Assembly: GCA_002493755.1 (NCBI GenBank)
Contig: DKZT01000051.1
Location: 1,053 to 45,617, forward strand
Direction: 5' to 3'
DNA: 44,565 nt
DNA from: Ruminococcaceae bacterium UBA7067
GTDB taxonomy: Bacteria; Bacillota; Clostridia; Oscillospirales; Acutalibacteraceae
Positions 15,019-23,169 of the stretch are shown here, piece after piece. Position 1 is the first letter of the stretch, and every line of letters begins with the position of its first letter. A model generated the notes under the pieces. The model had not been told where the DNA came from. It saw only the letters and a program-made list of their open reading frames with translations, and ran no database searches. Made by a program: the position numbers and the translations under genes.

Positions 15019-15714
15019 TTATGCAATTTTAAGGCTCAAAAGCATCTGCTTATCCTCAGGCGATACCCTGAGTGACTCGCGGCATTTCTGAATAGCCTTG
15101 TTCTGCGTTTCTCTGTCAAGGCTCATCGTTTTGAACAGCTCCAGTGTTTTATCGCGCTGCTTGATAAAGCACACCGACAGCGCCCAAGCCCTCGCCATCA
15201 TAACATAATAGCCTGTGTGAATTATTCCTTTGATTTTGGACAGAGTATAGTCAATGTATTCTTCATCAACAAAATAGTCCATAAGCATACAGACAGCAAA
15301 ACGGACTGTAAATTCCTCTTCCGACAAAAGGCACTGTTCAACATACGGCAAAATAAGCTCGCGGTTTTTCCTGAATGCCTTAAGTCCGCCTGTGAAAATA
15401 TCGCACACCGCCCAGTTGTCAATATGCGGCACAAAAGCCTTTACAAGCTCAAGCCGCTCGTCTGTGCCGCATTTCGCCATTCCGATTACAAGCCCCTTGA
15501 GCATTTCCTCCTCATAAATACCCTGACTTTCACAGCGCAGAAATTCACGCCAGCTGTCACTCCCTGCAATCTCCTTTGCAAGCGCACGGAGCTTCGGCAC
15601 TCTTACCCCTGCGATATTGTCGTTACCGGGTACAAGAGAGGAATGAAAGCGTTTGTAATCTTCATCGGCTAGCTCGTAAATTCTGTTTATTATTTTGTTA
15701 TAATCATAGCTCAT
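15019..15714 (-). CDS. AlkD-like DNA alkylation repair (HEAT-like repeat) family protein
   Basis: Predicted 231-aa all-helical protein of the DNA_alkylation family, which flips or excises alkylated purines in characterised members. Features matching the family: GVRVPKLRALAKEI near residue 37, EEEMLKGLVIG, the HIDNWAVCDIF motif with its conserved Trp/Asp (about 98-108), a Trp in the ARAWALSV helix, and RETQNKAIQKCRES near the end. Start is ATG 15714 because GAGGTG lies 4 nt upstream; the longer frame from 15735 has no such site. No operon partner. Many gut Clostridia carry this form; whether it is an active glycosylase is not established. Confidence 0.8.
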   Translation of the reverse strand: MSYDYNKIINRIYELADEDYKRFHSSLVPGNDNIAGVRVPKLRALAKEIAGSDSWREFLRCESQGIYEEEMLKGLVIGMAKCGTDERLELVKAFVPHIDNWAVCDIFTGGLKAFRKNRELILPYVEQCLLSEEEFTVRFAVCMLMDYFVDEEYIDYTLSKIKGIIHTGYYVMMARAWALSVCFIKQRDKTLELFKTMSLDRETQNKAIQKCRESLRVSPEDKQMLLSLKIA

Positions 15715-15778
15715 AATACACCTCAAAAAATTCATTATTCTTTGTTTTACAATTTCAGTTCACTGCCCACTATTATAT

Positions 15779-15941
15779 CTTAACTCTCAACTCTATAATA
15801 CACTTCAATTATTTCCTCATAATGCTGAATCAGCCCCACACGGTTAATGTGTGAGGCTGTTATTTTTGCCTAATGGAATAAAACTTTTCTTAATAGCTCA
15901 AAACTGAAAACTTTAAACTCAAAACTCAAAACTCAAAACTC
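15779..15941 (-). repeat. Heptad arrays downstream of the HAD hydrolase gene
   Basis: On the minus strand the hydrolase TAA is followed directly by GAGTTTTGAGTTTTGAGTTT and further degenerate units (15941-15898). A second short array lies at 15796-15779. Between them is a weak CAGCCCCACAC/GTGTGAGGCTG hairpin (about 15831-15860). Confidence 0.7.
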
Positions 15942-16676
15942 TTATTTAACAATAAGCTCTGCAATTTTCCTGAAATCTCCGTCCTCAATAACGTATGTAC
16001 TTCCCGGATTTTCAGGCATTGGCTGCGGCGAAATCTCGGTGTGAATATAGAGCGAGTCAATGCCGAAGTCGTTAGCTCCCTTGATGTCGGAGGTTGCGTC
16101 GTTGCCTATCATTATGCTCTCTTCTTTTTTCAAATCGAACTTATTAAACAGCTTCTGATAGAATGCGCTGTCAGGCTTGCAGCAAAGCTCGTCACTGCTG
16201 ATAAGCACGCCGTCAAACTTATCGTAAATTCCTGCACTTCTCAGCTCCGGCTCAGTGAAGCTGCGCTGTGCGTTTGAGAGCAGATATATCTTTTTGCCCT
16301 TTTTATGCAGCAGCTCAAAAAGCTCGAACACTCCGTCATACGGCTTTACATTCATTGTGGTTGAAAGACAGCGGAACAGCCTTGCCGTAACCTCCATAAG
16401 CTCCCTTGACGGCTTAACGCCGCAGTCTGTGTAAAGCTTTTTGAACACGTTTTTTATCTCAATATCAATTTTTGTGAATTTCGGGTGCTTTGCCTTTACT
16501 GCTTTTTTCTCGTCATCTACATACTCACAGTATTTTTCCTCAAGCTTTTCAGACTCATAGGCTGCTCCGTTAAAGGTGTAAAACAAAGCCATCTTGTCCC
16601 AGAGCTGCTCCATACCCTCATCGGTTCTTATGTCGAAAAGCGTTCCGTACAAATCGAAAATGTAATTCTGATACAC
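15942..16676 (-). CDS. HAD-superfamily hydrolase, YjjG-like nucleotidase type
   Basis: Cytoplasmic phosphatase of the haloacid-dehalogenase superfamily, 244 aa. Motif I is FDLYGTLFD (nucleophile Asp8, acid Asp position replaced by Tyr-Gly as in the YjjG group), motif II is LLSNAQ, the conserved Lys lies in CCKPD, and motif IV is MIGNDATSDIKGA. The helical cap sits between about residues 18 and 90. YjjG proteins remove phosphate from noncanonical pyrimidine nucleotides; the exact substrate here is unknown. The start is GTG 16676 with AGGAGG 9 nt upstream. Divergent from nth. The stop abuts a heptad array. Confidence 0.85.
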   Translation of the reverse strand: MYQNYIFDLYGTLFDIRTDEGMEQLWDKMALFYTFNGAAYESEKLEEKYCEYVDDEKKAVKAKHPKFTKIDIEIKNVFKKLYTDCGVKPSRELMEVTARLFRCLSTTMNVKPYDGVFELFELLHKKGKKIYLLSNAQRSFTEPELRSAGIYDKFDGVLISSDELCCKPDSAFYQKLFNKFDLKKEESIMIGNDATSDIKGANDFGIDSLYIHTEISPQPMPENPGSTYVIEDGDFRKIAELIVK

Positions 16677-16711
16677 TGTGGTATTCCTCCTGTTTTGATG
16701 ATTTCCATAAA

Positions 16712-16740
16712 ATTATATCACGCTTGCAACAAAATGTAAA
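16712..16740 (-). promoter_or_regulatory. Sigma-A promoter of the HAD hydrolase gene
   Basis: TTTACA (16740-16735), 17-bp spacer, TATAAT (16717-16712), 36 bp before the GTG. Confidence 0.65.
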
Positions 16741-16815
16741 CTAAGGCGGTGACAAAAGCTTACGTTTGTGGTAAAATATTGAGTAATATAGGTATGAATT
16801 ATTCGGAGGTGCAAA

Positions 16816-17457
16816 ATGACAGATAAAGAGCGTGCTCTTAAGGCTATTGATGCGCTGAAAAAGGAATACCCCGACGCTATCTGTTCACTTGTGTATGACG
16901 ACCCGCTTCAGCTGCTTATCGCAACACGACTTGCCGCTCAATGTACGGACGCAAGGGTCAACATTGTAACTCCGGCGTTGTTTGAGCGATTTAAAACAGT
17001 TGACGATTTTGCACAGGCAGATGTCAGCGAGGTTGAGGAATATATAAAAAGCTGCGGTTTATATAAAACAAAGGCAAGGGATATTGTCGCTATGGCAAAG
17101 GCGCTAAAGGAGAATTTCGGCGGCGTCGTACCCGACACGATAGAGCAGCTTGTCACACTGCCCGGCATTGGACGAAAGACGGCAAACCTTGTTGTGGGCG
17201 ATATTTTCCACAAGAGCGCAGTTGTTGTTGACACTCACTGCATAAGAATAACATCACGGCTCGGCTTTCACAGCATAAAGGACCCGGTTAAAATAGAAAA
17301 AATATTAAGGCAGATTCTGCCGCCCGAGGAATCAAACGATTTCTGCCACAGGCTCGTATTGCACGGCAGAGCCGTATGTACGGCGAGAAGTCCGAAATGT
17401 GAGCTTTGCTGTATGAGGGAGTTCTGCCCGACCGCATTAAACTCAAACGCAAAATAA
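16816..17457 (+). CDS. nth: Endonuclease III (DNA glycosylase/AP lyase)
   Basis: Removes oxidised pyrimidines from DNA and nicks the abasic site. 213 aa, same length as E. coli Nth. The helix-hairpin-helix LPGIGRKTANLV carries the catalytic Lys121, and VVDTHCIRI carries Asp139. The C-terminal 4Fe-4S ligands are spaced C-x6-C-x2-C-x5-C (CTARSPKCELCCMREFC). Start ATG 16816 follows CGGAGG at good spacing. lepA begins 15 nt downstream, so the two are probably cotranscribed with DUF3783. Confidence 0.96.
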   Translation: MTDKERALKAIDALKKEYPDAICSLVYDDPLQLLIATRLAAQCTDARVNIVTPALFERFKTVDDFAQADVSEVEEYIKSCGLYKTKARDIVAMAKALKENFGGVVPDTIEQLVTLPGIGRKTANLVVGDIFHKSAVVVDTHCIRITSRLGFHSIKDPVKIEKILRQILPPEESNDFCHRLVLHGRAVCTARSPKCELCCMREFCPTALNSNAK

Positions 17458-17472
17458 GAAAAAGGTGATCGT

Positions 17473-19284
17473 ATGTCATTTTCAAGAGATAAAATAAGGA
17501 ATTTCAGCATAATAGCGCATATCGACCACGGCAAGAGTACGCTTGCCGACAGAATACTTGAGCAGACAAGCTCGGTTGCGCAGAGAGATATGGAAGATCA
17601 GCTCCTCGACAATATGGATTTGGAGCGAGAGCGTGGAATCACAATAAAGGCGCACGCCGTCACACTCAATTACACTGCCGATGACGGCGAGGAATACACC
17701 TTTAACCTTATCGACACACCGGGTCACGTTGACTTTAACTATGAGGTTTCAAGAAGCCTTGCCGCCTGTGAGGGCGCAGTGCTTGTTGTTGATGCGTCAC
17801 AGGGCATTGAAGCTCAGACCCTTGCGAACACCTATCTTGCGGTTGACAGCGGACTTGAAATTGTTCCCGTTGTAAACAAGATTGATTTGCCCTCGGCTGA
17901 CCCTCAGCGTGTTATAGATGAGATTGAGGACGTTATCGGTATTCCTGCGCAGGACGCGCCGCAGGTTTCTGCAAAAGCAGGCATCAACATTCGCGCAGTG
18001 CTTGAAAAAATCGTCACGGATATTCCTGCGCCGCAGGGCGATGACAGCGCACCTCTCAAGGCGCTTATATTCGACTCATACTACGACTCCTACAAGGGAG
18101 TAATTATATACGTCAGAGTGATGGACGGCACACTCAAGCCGGGCGATGAAATTGAGCTTATGGCTACAAAGTCTAAGTTCACGGTTGTTGAGTGCGGCTA
18201 TCTGCGCGCCACATCATTAGAGCCTGCAAAGGAAATTCACGCAGGCGAGGTTTGTTACATTGCGGCGGCGATAAAGTCGGTTAAGGACGCAAAGGTCGGC
18301 GACACGGTAACGCTCAGCTCCAACCCTGCCGCCGAGCCACTGCCGGGCTACCGTGAGGCTCAGCCGATGGTTTACTGCGGTATCTACCCTGCCGACGGCG
18401 CAAGATATTCGGATTTGCGTGACGCTCTCGACAAACTCAACCTGAACGATGCATCACTCTCGTTTGAACCCGAAACCTCTGTCGCTCTCGGCTTCGGCTT
18501 CCGCTGCGGCTTTTTAGGACTTCTTCATATGGAGATTATACAGGAACGACTGGAGCGTGAATATAACCTAGACCTCATCACAACTGCGCCGAGCGTTAGC
18601 TACCGCCTGACAATGACGGACGGCACGGTTATGATGATTGACAACCCGACAAACTACCCGTCAAGTGCGCTGATTGCAAAGGCAGAGGAACCGATGACAA
18701 ATGCGCATATTTACGCACCGTCTGAGTATGTCGGCAATATTATGGAGCTTTGTCAGGACAGACGAGGTATATTCAAGGATATGTCATATATTGACTCGGA
18801 CAGAGTAGACATTCACTATGAGCTGCCGCTCGCCGAGATTATTTACGATTTCTTCGACACGCTCAAATCACGCACGAGGGGCTATGCTTCGTTTGACTAT
18901 GAGCTTAACGGCTATGCCGAAAGCAAGCTTGTGAAGCTTGATATTTTATTAAACGGCGAGGTTGTAGACGCACTCTCGTTCATCATTCACGCCGACAAGG
19001 CATACGGTAGAGCAAGAAAGATGGCTGAAAAGCTAAAGGAGAAAATTCCGAGACAGCTCTTTGAGGTTCCTATTCAAGCCTGCATCGGCGGCAAGATTAT
19101 CGCAAGAGAAACCGTCAAGGCTATGCGCAAGGACGTGCTTGCAAAGTGCTACGGCGGCGATATTACAAGAAAGAAAAAGCTGCTTGAAAAGCAGAAGGAA
19201 GGCAAAAAGCGTATGCGCCAGCTCGGCAGCGTAGAGGTGCCGCAGGAAGCGTTTATGGCTGTACTTAAGCTTGATACGGAGTGA
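17473..19284 (+). CDS. lepA: Translation elongation factor 4 (LepA)
   Basis: Ribosome-bound GTPase implicated in back-translocation and 30S biogenesis. 603 aa, standard. G motifs: AHIDHGKST (G1, about residues 14-22), RGITIKAHAV (G2), DTPGHVDF (G3), NKIDLP (G4). The LepA-specific C-terminal domain follows EF-G-like domains; its end reads KLLEKQKEGKKRMRQLGSVEV as in orthologues. Start ATG 17473 has AAAGGTGAT upstream. Its stop TGA lies inside the Shine-Dalgarno region of the next gene. Confidence 0.97.
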   Translation: MSFSRDKIRNFSIIAHIDHGKSTLADRILEQTSSVAQRDMEDQLLDNMDLERERGITIKAHAVTLNYTADDGEEYTFNLIDTPGHVDFNYEVSRSLAACEGAVLVVDASQGIEAQTLANTYLAVDSGLEIVPVVNKIDLPSADPQRVIDEIEDVIGIPAQDAPQVSAKAGINIRAVLEKIVTDIPAPQGDDSAPLKALIFDSYYDSYKGVIIYVRVMDGTLKPGDEIELMATKSKFTVVECGYLRATSLEPAKEIHAGEVCYIAAAIKSVKDAKVGDTVTLSSNPAAEPLPGYREAQPMVYCGIYPADGARYSDLRDALDKLNLNDASLSFEPETSVALGFGFRCGFLGLLHMEIIQERLEREYNLDLITTAPSVSYRLTMTDGTVMMIDNPTNYPSSALIAKAEEPMTNAHIYAPSEYVGNIMELCQDRRGIFKDMSYIDSDRVDIHYELPLAEIIYDFFDTLKSRTRGYASFDYELNGYAESKLVKLDILLNGEVVDALSFIIHADKAYGRARKMAEKLKEKIPRQLFEVPIQACIGGKIIARETVKAMRKDVLAKCYGGDITRKKKLLEKQKEGKKRMRQLGSVEVPQEAFMAVLKLDTE

Positions 19285-19291
19285 TGATATT

Positions 19292-19675
19292 ATGAAAGAA
19301 ACTGTATTTCTTTACAATTTCAGCGAGGACAGAGCTGTTAAAATTCAGCGTGCACTTCTGCCGCTTAAAATACAAACCAAGCTTGTAGGAATTGACGAAT
19401 ATTCCCAGCCGCTCGGCTATCTTGCAGGTATTAAGGGCATTGAGCCGAACGAAGAAAAATACAGCGGTGACGGCTTTAATGACGAGCTTATGCTGATTTG
19501 CGGAATTAATCAGGTAAAGCTTCAATCGCTTCTGAACGCGCTTTACAAAAACGGCGTTGGCAGAATCGACTTAAAGGCAATGCTTACGCCGAACAATATA
19601 AGCTGGAACAGCATTATGCTCTATGAGGCTGTCAAGGCTGACCACGAGGAAATGACGAAAAAACGCAGTGTTTAG
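19292..19675 (+). CDS. DUF3783 family protein
   Basis: A 127-aa cytoplasmic protein of unknown function. It matches the Firmicute DUF3783 pattern: N-terminal strand TVFLYNFSEDRAVKIQ, then EYSQPLGYLAG, then FNDELMLICGINQVKLQSLLNAL. ATG 19292 is chosen because GGAGTGAT, overlapping the lepA stop, lies just upstream. It is probably the last gene of nth-lepA-DUF3783. The stop TAG is embedded in a heptad unit (TTTAGAGTGGAG). Confidence 0.75.
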   Translation: MKETVFLYNFSEDRAVKIQRALLPLKIQTKLVGIDEYSQPLGYLAGIKGIEPNEEKYSGDGFNDELMLICGINQVKLQSLLNALYKNGVGRIDLKAMLTPNNISWNSIMLYEAVKADHEEMTKKRSV

Positions 19676-19760
19676 AGTGGAGAGAGCAGTGCAACGAGGT
19701 TGTAGGGAACGGTCTTGACCGTTCCGGTTCGCTCTGCTGAATGTCAAAACAAGCTTTGCT
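19671..19760 (+). repeat. Heptad unit fused to a half MITE-like element (copy C)
   Basis: TTTAGAGTGGAGAGAG is followed from 19692 by the left terminal repeat (CAACGAGGTTGTAGGGAACG), the hairpin GGAACGGTC-TT-GACCGTTCC and about 25 bp of interior (GCTCTGCTGAATGT). The right half is absent. Confidence 0.7.
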
Positions 19761-19851
19761 GCATAGTCCTGTCTGAAAAAATAAAATTAAATTTAAGCCA
19801 AATTTAAGCTTTCTGCTATACAATGTTTTGTCTTATGTCTGCTTAGGCGCA

Positions 19852-20137
19852 ATGCTCTTACACCTTGTACTGCACACAAAATATCTCATCGCAGTGTGCA
19901 AAAAGCTGCCGTCAGCTTTGGGGAGCAAGGAAATGAAATCGGCACTGTGCCGCTTTGGCGCAGGCACAGTCTGAAACTCAGGGCGACACTCCGCCGTCAC
20001 TTGAAGAGTTCCTGTCAAAATTAAACTGCACAGCCTGCGGCAAGCACTGTTCACTGCTGACACCAAGGTGCAGCAGAGGACAAATGCAGGCTCAGCAAGC
20101 CGAGGAAGAGTATAACCAGACCTATTATTCGGCTTAA
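19852..20137 (+). pseudogene. Possible frameshifted small gene with a four-cysteine motif
   Basis: The region reads as two overlapping frames. The first opens at ATG 19852 (a second ATG is at 19933-19935) and ends at a TGA near 19974. The second runs 19955-20137 without a good start. The second frame encodes a coherent peptide (SLEEFLSKLNCTACGKHC, then four Cys spaced C-x2-C-x3-C-x6-C, then a Gln/Glu-rich tail ending TYYSA). Joining MKSALC from the first frame to ALAQAQSETQ of the second by a one-base shift would give a short export-like N-terminus followed by the Cys motif. A broken gene or a sequencing slip are both possible. I do not recognise the family. Confidence 0.35.
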
Positions 20138-20178
20138 GCGATGAATAAATATCAATAACAGCCGTAAAAGGCGATAAA

Positions 20179-20217
20179 AACCGGGTATCCGCAACGGATA
20201 CCCGGTTGATTATTTTT
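20179..20217 (-). terminator. Terminator of the rpsB-tsf operon
   Basis: AACCGGGTATCCG and CGGATACCCGGTT pair perfectly around a 3-nt loop. On the minus strand it is followed by TTTTTATC; a T-rich stretch on the other side may give bidirectional action. Confidence 0.85.
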
Positions 20218-20237
20218 ATTGAGCTTTCAGAAGATGA

Positions 20238-21164
20238 TTATTTAACCATTCCTGCAACTTCTTCAGCGAAGTTGTCCTGACGCTTCTCAAGACCCTCGCC
20301 CTTCTCAAAGCGAACGAAGTCAACGATAGCAATGCTGCCGCCGAGGTCCTTGGCAACCTTCTCTGTGTATTTGCCTACTGTCATTGAGCTGTCCTTTACG
20401 AACTCCTGATCAACAAGGCAGTTTTCCTTATAGAACTTGCCAACCTTGCCGTCAACGATTTTAGCGAGAACCTGCTCAGGCTTATTAGCCATTTTAGGAT
20501 CCTGCTTCATCTGAGCAATCATAATCTCTTTCTCGTGCTCGATAACCTCAGCCGGAACGCTTGCCTCGTTGAGATAAAGTGTGTTAAGAGCAGCAATCTG
20601 CATTGCTACGTCCTTACCGTATGAAACAAATGCATCGCTTGCAGCGTCAACGTCTGTATCGAACTTAACCATAACGCCGATTCTGCCTGCTGCGTGAATA
20701 TAGGTTACAACCTTACCCTCATAGCGAACAAAGCGGCGAATCTTGATGTTCTCGCCGATTGTGAGAACCTTCTCCTGTAAAAGAGCTGCAACAGTTTCCT
20801 CGCTGCCGGAAGCCTTGCACTCAAGCAAAGCGTCAACATCAGCCGGATTCTGCTCCATAACTGTATCTGCGCAGGTCTTTACAAAAGCCTGGAAATCAGC
20901 GTTCTTAGCAACGAAGTCTGTTTCAGCGTTTACCTCGATTACTACGCCGCAGGTGTTGTCTGCATTTGTCTGAGCGTAAGCAACGCCCTCTGCTGCAATT
21001 CTGCCGCTCTTCTTAGCCTGCTTTGCAAGACCCTGCTCTCTCAAAAAGTCGATAGCTGCGTCCATATTGCCCTCAGCCTGTGCAAGAGCCTTTTTGCAGT
21101 CCATCATACCACAGCCTGTTTTTTCTCTGAGTGACTTAACGTCCTGTGCTGTAAATGCTGCCAT
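20238..21164 (-). CDS. tsf: Translation elongation factor Ts
   Basis: Guanine-nucleotide exchange factor for EF-Tu. 308 aa. It begins with the UBA-like domain (FTAQDVKSLREKTGCGMMDC, KKALAQAEGNMDAAIDFLRE), then the core signature (EVNAETDFVAKN, about residues 76-87) and the second subdomain (EKEIMIAQMKQDPKMANKPE). The C-terminus (ASIAIVDFVRFEKGEG-type) is normal. An AGGAAGA-type site precedes ATG 21164. Second gene of rpsB-tsf, about 90 bp after rpsB, the conserved bacterial order. Confidence 0.97.
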   Translation of the reverse strand: MAAFTAQDVKSLREKTGCGMMDCKKALAQAEGNMDAAIDFLREQGLAKQAKKSGRIAAEGVAYAQTNADNTCGVVIEVNAETDFVAKNADFQAFVKTCADTVMEQNPADVDALLECKASGSEETVAALLQEKVLTIGENIKIRRFVRYEGKVVTYIHAAGRIGVMVKFDTDVDAASDAFVSYGKDVAMQIAALNTLYLNEASVPAEVIEHEKEIMIAQMKQDPKMANKPEQVLAKIVDGKVGKFYKENCLVDQEFVKDSSMTVGKYTEKVAKDLGGSIAIVDFVRFEKGEGLEKRQDNFAEEVAGMVK

Positions 21165-21255
21165 TTATATTCTTCCTCTCTTATTCTTTTATTTATTATG
21201 CAACGGCGTAGGCAGTGTATTCCGCTGCCGTGCGCCGCTAAAATTCAATTAATTA

Positions 21256-22002
21256 TTATTCCTGAGTCTCTGCTTCCTCAGCTTCAGCTTCCTCAGCCTC
21301 AACTGCTGCTGCACCCATCTGACCCTCGTGGCCCTCGATGATAGCGTTAGCGATTGTGCCTGCGATAAGCTTTACGGCACGGATAGCGTCGTCATTGCCC
21401 GGGATTACATAGTCGATTTCGTCCGGGTCACAGTTTGTGTCAACAATAGCTACGATCGGAATACCGAGCTTGTGAGCCTCTGATACTGCGATTCTCTCTT
21501 TTCTCGGGTCAACGATGAACAAAGCACCCGGTGCTTCCTTCATATCCTTGATACCGCCCATAAACTTCTCGAGCTTTTCAATCTCAAGGTTGAGCTTGAT
21601 AACCTCTTTCTTCGGGAGAAGGTCGAATGTACCGTCAGCCTCCATAGCGCGAAGCTGCTTTAATCTCTCGATTCTTCTCTTGATTGTAGCAAAGTTTGTG
21701 AGCATACCGCCGAGCCAACGAGCGTTTACATAATAAGCGCCTGCTCTTTCAGCCTCTTCCTTAACGGAATCCTGAGCCTGCTTCTTTGTGCCTACAAAGA
21801 GAACGCTCTTGCCCTCTGTTGAAAGGTCACGAACAAATGAGTAAGCCTCTTCAAGCTTCTTAACTGTTTTCTGAAGGTCGATGATGTAGATGCCGTTTCT
21901 CTCTGTGAAAATGTACTCTGCCATCTTAGGGTTCCATCTTCTTGTCTGGTGACCGAAGTGAACGCCTGCCTCCAAAAGCTGTTTCATTGATACTACTGCC
22001 AT
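21256..22002 (-). CDS. rpsB: Ribosomal protein S2
   Basis: 30S subunit protein, 248 aa. Signatures: MKQLLEAGVHFGHQTRRWNP, the IIDLQKT stretch, GTKKQAQ, RWLGGMLTNF, and PRKERIAVSEAHKLGIPIVAI through DTNCDPD. The C-terminus is a low-complexity Ala/Glu tail, common in Firmicute S2. ATG 22002 follows AAGGAGG. It is preceded by a strong promoter and a structured leader. Confidence 0.97.
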   Translation of the reverse strand: MAVVSMKQLLEAGVHFGHQTRRWNPKMAEYIFTERNGIYIIDLQKTVKKLEEAYSFVRDLSTEGKSVLFVGTKKQAQDSVKEEAERAGAYYVNARWLGGMLTNFATIKRRIERLKQLRAMEADGTFDLLPKKEVIKLNLEIEKLEKFMGGIKDMKEAPGALFIVDPRKERIAVSEAHKLGIPIVAIVDTNCDPDEIDYVIPGNDDAIRAVKLIAGTIANAIIEGHEGQMGAAAVEAEEAEAEEAETQE

Positions 22003-22048
22003 TGTAAAATCCTCCTTAGGTTATTAACCTCCGCTGCACCTTTGATTT

Positions 22049-22080
22049 TCCGAGAGACCGCATAGCGGCACCATTTCGGA
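22049..22080 (-). ncRNA. Structured 5' leader hairpin of rpsB (candidate autoregulatory element)
   Basis: On the minus strand TCCGA...TCGGA closes an internal-loop helix whose tip is CCGC-TAT-GCGG. It lies between the rpsB promoter and its Shine-Dalgarno site, in a leader of about 95 nt. Ribosomal-protein operons often use such elements for feedback by the encoded protein; S2 binding here is inference. Confidence 0.4.
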
Positions 22081-22106
22081 GATGTCAGCGTGCGTAATGC
22101 CTTGAT

Positions 22107-22135
22107 ATTATACCACACTCAGGAGAGTAAATCAA
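22107..22135 (-). promoter_or_regulatory. rpsB-tsf promoter
   Basis: TTGATT (22135-22130), 17-bp spacer with an extended TGTGG before the -10, and TATAAT (22112-22107). Confidence 0.75.
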
Positions 22136-22183
22136 GGATTTTTACTGTTTTTCTTTATTATTATCTCTTTATTATCTCTTCTC

Positions 22184-22873
22184 TTACAGCACATCGGTGC
22201 AAAGACCCGACTGGCGCATTGAAACGTAGTCCTCGTCAGCCACAACAATATGATCAAGAAGCCGCACGCCGACAAGCGACAGCGCCGACGAAACCGTCTT
22301 TGTCGTTTCAATATCAGCCATTGACGGCAGAGCAAAGCCGCTCGGGTGGTTATGCGCCAGAATCACAAAGGAAGCGTTATAAATCATAGCGTTTTCGATT
22401 ACTTTTCTTATATACAGGTCGCAGGAATTAACCGAGCCCTTGCTGATTACCCCGCAGAAAACCTCCTTGCGCTTTGCGTCCAGCAGCATAAGCACAACCG
22501 CCTCATAATCACGTCCGACAAATTTGTGCATAAGTCTTGCGCCTATATTCTCAACGTCAACAGCCTTGCTGCTGTCAACCTTATCGTCAAGATACAGCCT
22601 GCTCACCTGCGGTACAAGCTTGAGTAAAATCGCTGCGTTTTCGCTTAATCCGCATTCCTTGAGCGCATCAACCGGTGCGTCAAAAACAGCCGATAGCGAG
22701 CCGAAGCTGTCTAGCAGCCTGTGTGCCAGAGGGTTAGTGTCCTTTCTCGGCACGGCATAGTAAAGCAGCAGCTCAAGCGATTCGTGAGTTTCAAAGCCGT
22801 CAAGTCCGCTTTGAATAAATTTCGCACGCATCCGCTGTCTGTGTCCGGAATGTATATGCTTGTCGTCCTGCAC
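22184..22873 (-). CDS. radC: RadC/JAB-domain protein
   Basis: MPN/JAMM-fold protein of the RadC family, 230 aa. An N-terminal helix-hairpin-helix-like region (GLDGFETHESLELLLYYAV, GLSENAAILLKLVP) precedes the JAMM metal site HNHPSG with downstream Ser and Asp (LPSMADIETT). The start is GTG 22873 because GGAGG lies exactly 7 nt upstream. An ATG at 22912 in the same frame would read through that site and through repeat-derived sequence, so it is rejected. The cellular role of RadC is unresolved despite the name. Confidence 0.88.
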   Translation of the reverse strand: MQDDKHIHSGHRQRMRAKFIQSGLDGFETHESLELLLYYAVPRKDTNPLAHRLLDSFGSLSAVFDAPVDALKECGLSENAAILLKLVPQVSRLYLDDKVDSSKAVDVENIGARLMHKFVGRDYEAVVLMLLDAKRKEVFCGVISKGSVNSCDLYIRKVIENAMIYNASFVILAHNHPSGFALPSMADIETTKTVSSALSLVGVRLLDHIVVADEDYVSMRQSGLCTDVL

Positions 22874-22992
22874 GCCGCCACCTCCGGGTTGAAAATTAAA
22901 TTCATAATTCAAAATGCAGAATTATTGTTGTCGCCGCAAGCGGCTCTTTTAAATGGAAAATTGAAAATTGAAAACGAAAAATTAAGGCTGAT

Positions 22993-23123
22993 AGTTCGTA
23001 GGGAACGGTCTTGACCGTTCCGGGATAGAAGCAGATTCTACGATTTTAAACAAGATCAGAACAGAGTATAGCATTCATCAGAGCGAGCCGGAACACTCAA
23101 GAGTGTTCCCTACAACCTCGTTT
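22993..23123 (-). repeat. MITE-like element, copy D (inverted relative to A and B)
   Basis: About 131 bp. One end is CGTAGGGAACGGTC with hairpin GGAACGGTC-TT-GACCGTTCC; the other is GGAACACTC-AA-GAGTGTTCC followed by CTACAACCTCGTTT. The interior matches the inverse of copies A and B. Confidence 0.8.
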
Positions 23124-23131
23124 AAAAATTA

Positions 23132-23169
23132 CTCAAAACTCTAAACTCTAAACTCTAAACTCAAAACTC
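23132..23169 (-). repeat. Heptad array overlapping the glycosyltransferase stop codon
   Basis: On the minus strand GAGTTTTGAGTTTAGAGTTT and further units. The glycosyltransferase ends GAG TTT TGA inside the first unit. Confidence 0.8.

Noticed and set aside
22874..22912. N-terminal extension of RadC (MNYEFNFQPGGGG)
   Set aside because: The extension is read from repeat-like A/T DNA and the Shine-Dalgarno site itself; the GTG at 22873 is correctly spaced.
23132..23169. CRISPR-like array
   Set aside because: The repeating unit is 7 bp without spacers; it belongs to the heptad family found at gene ends.
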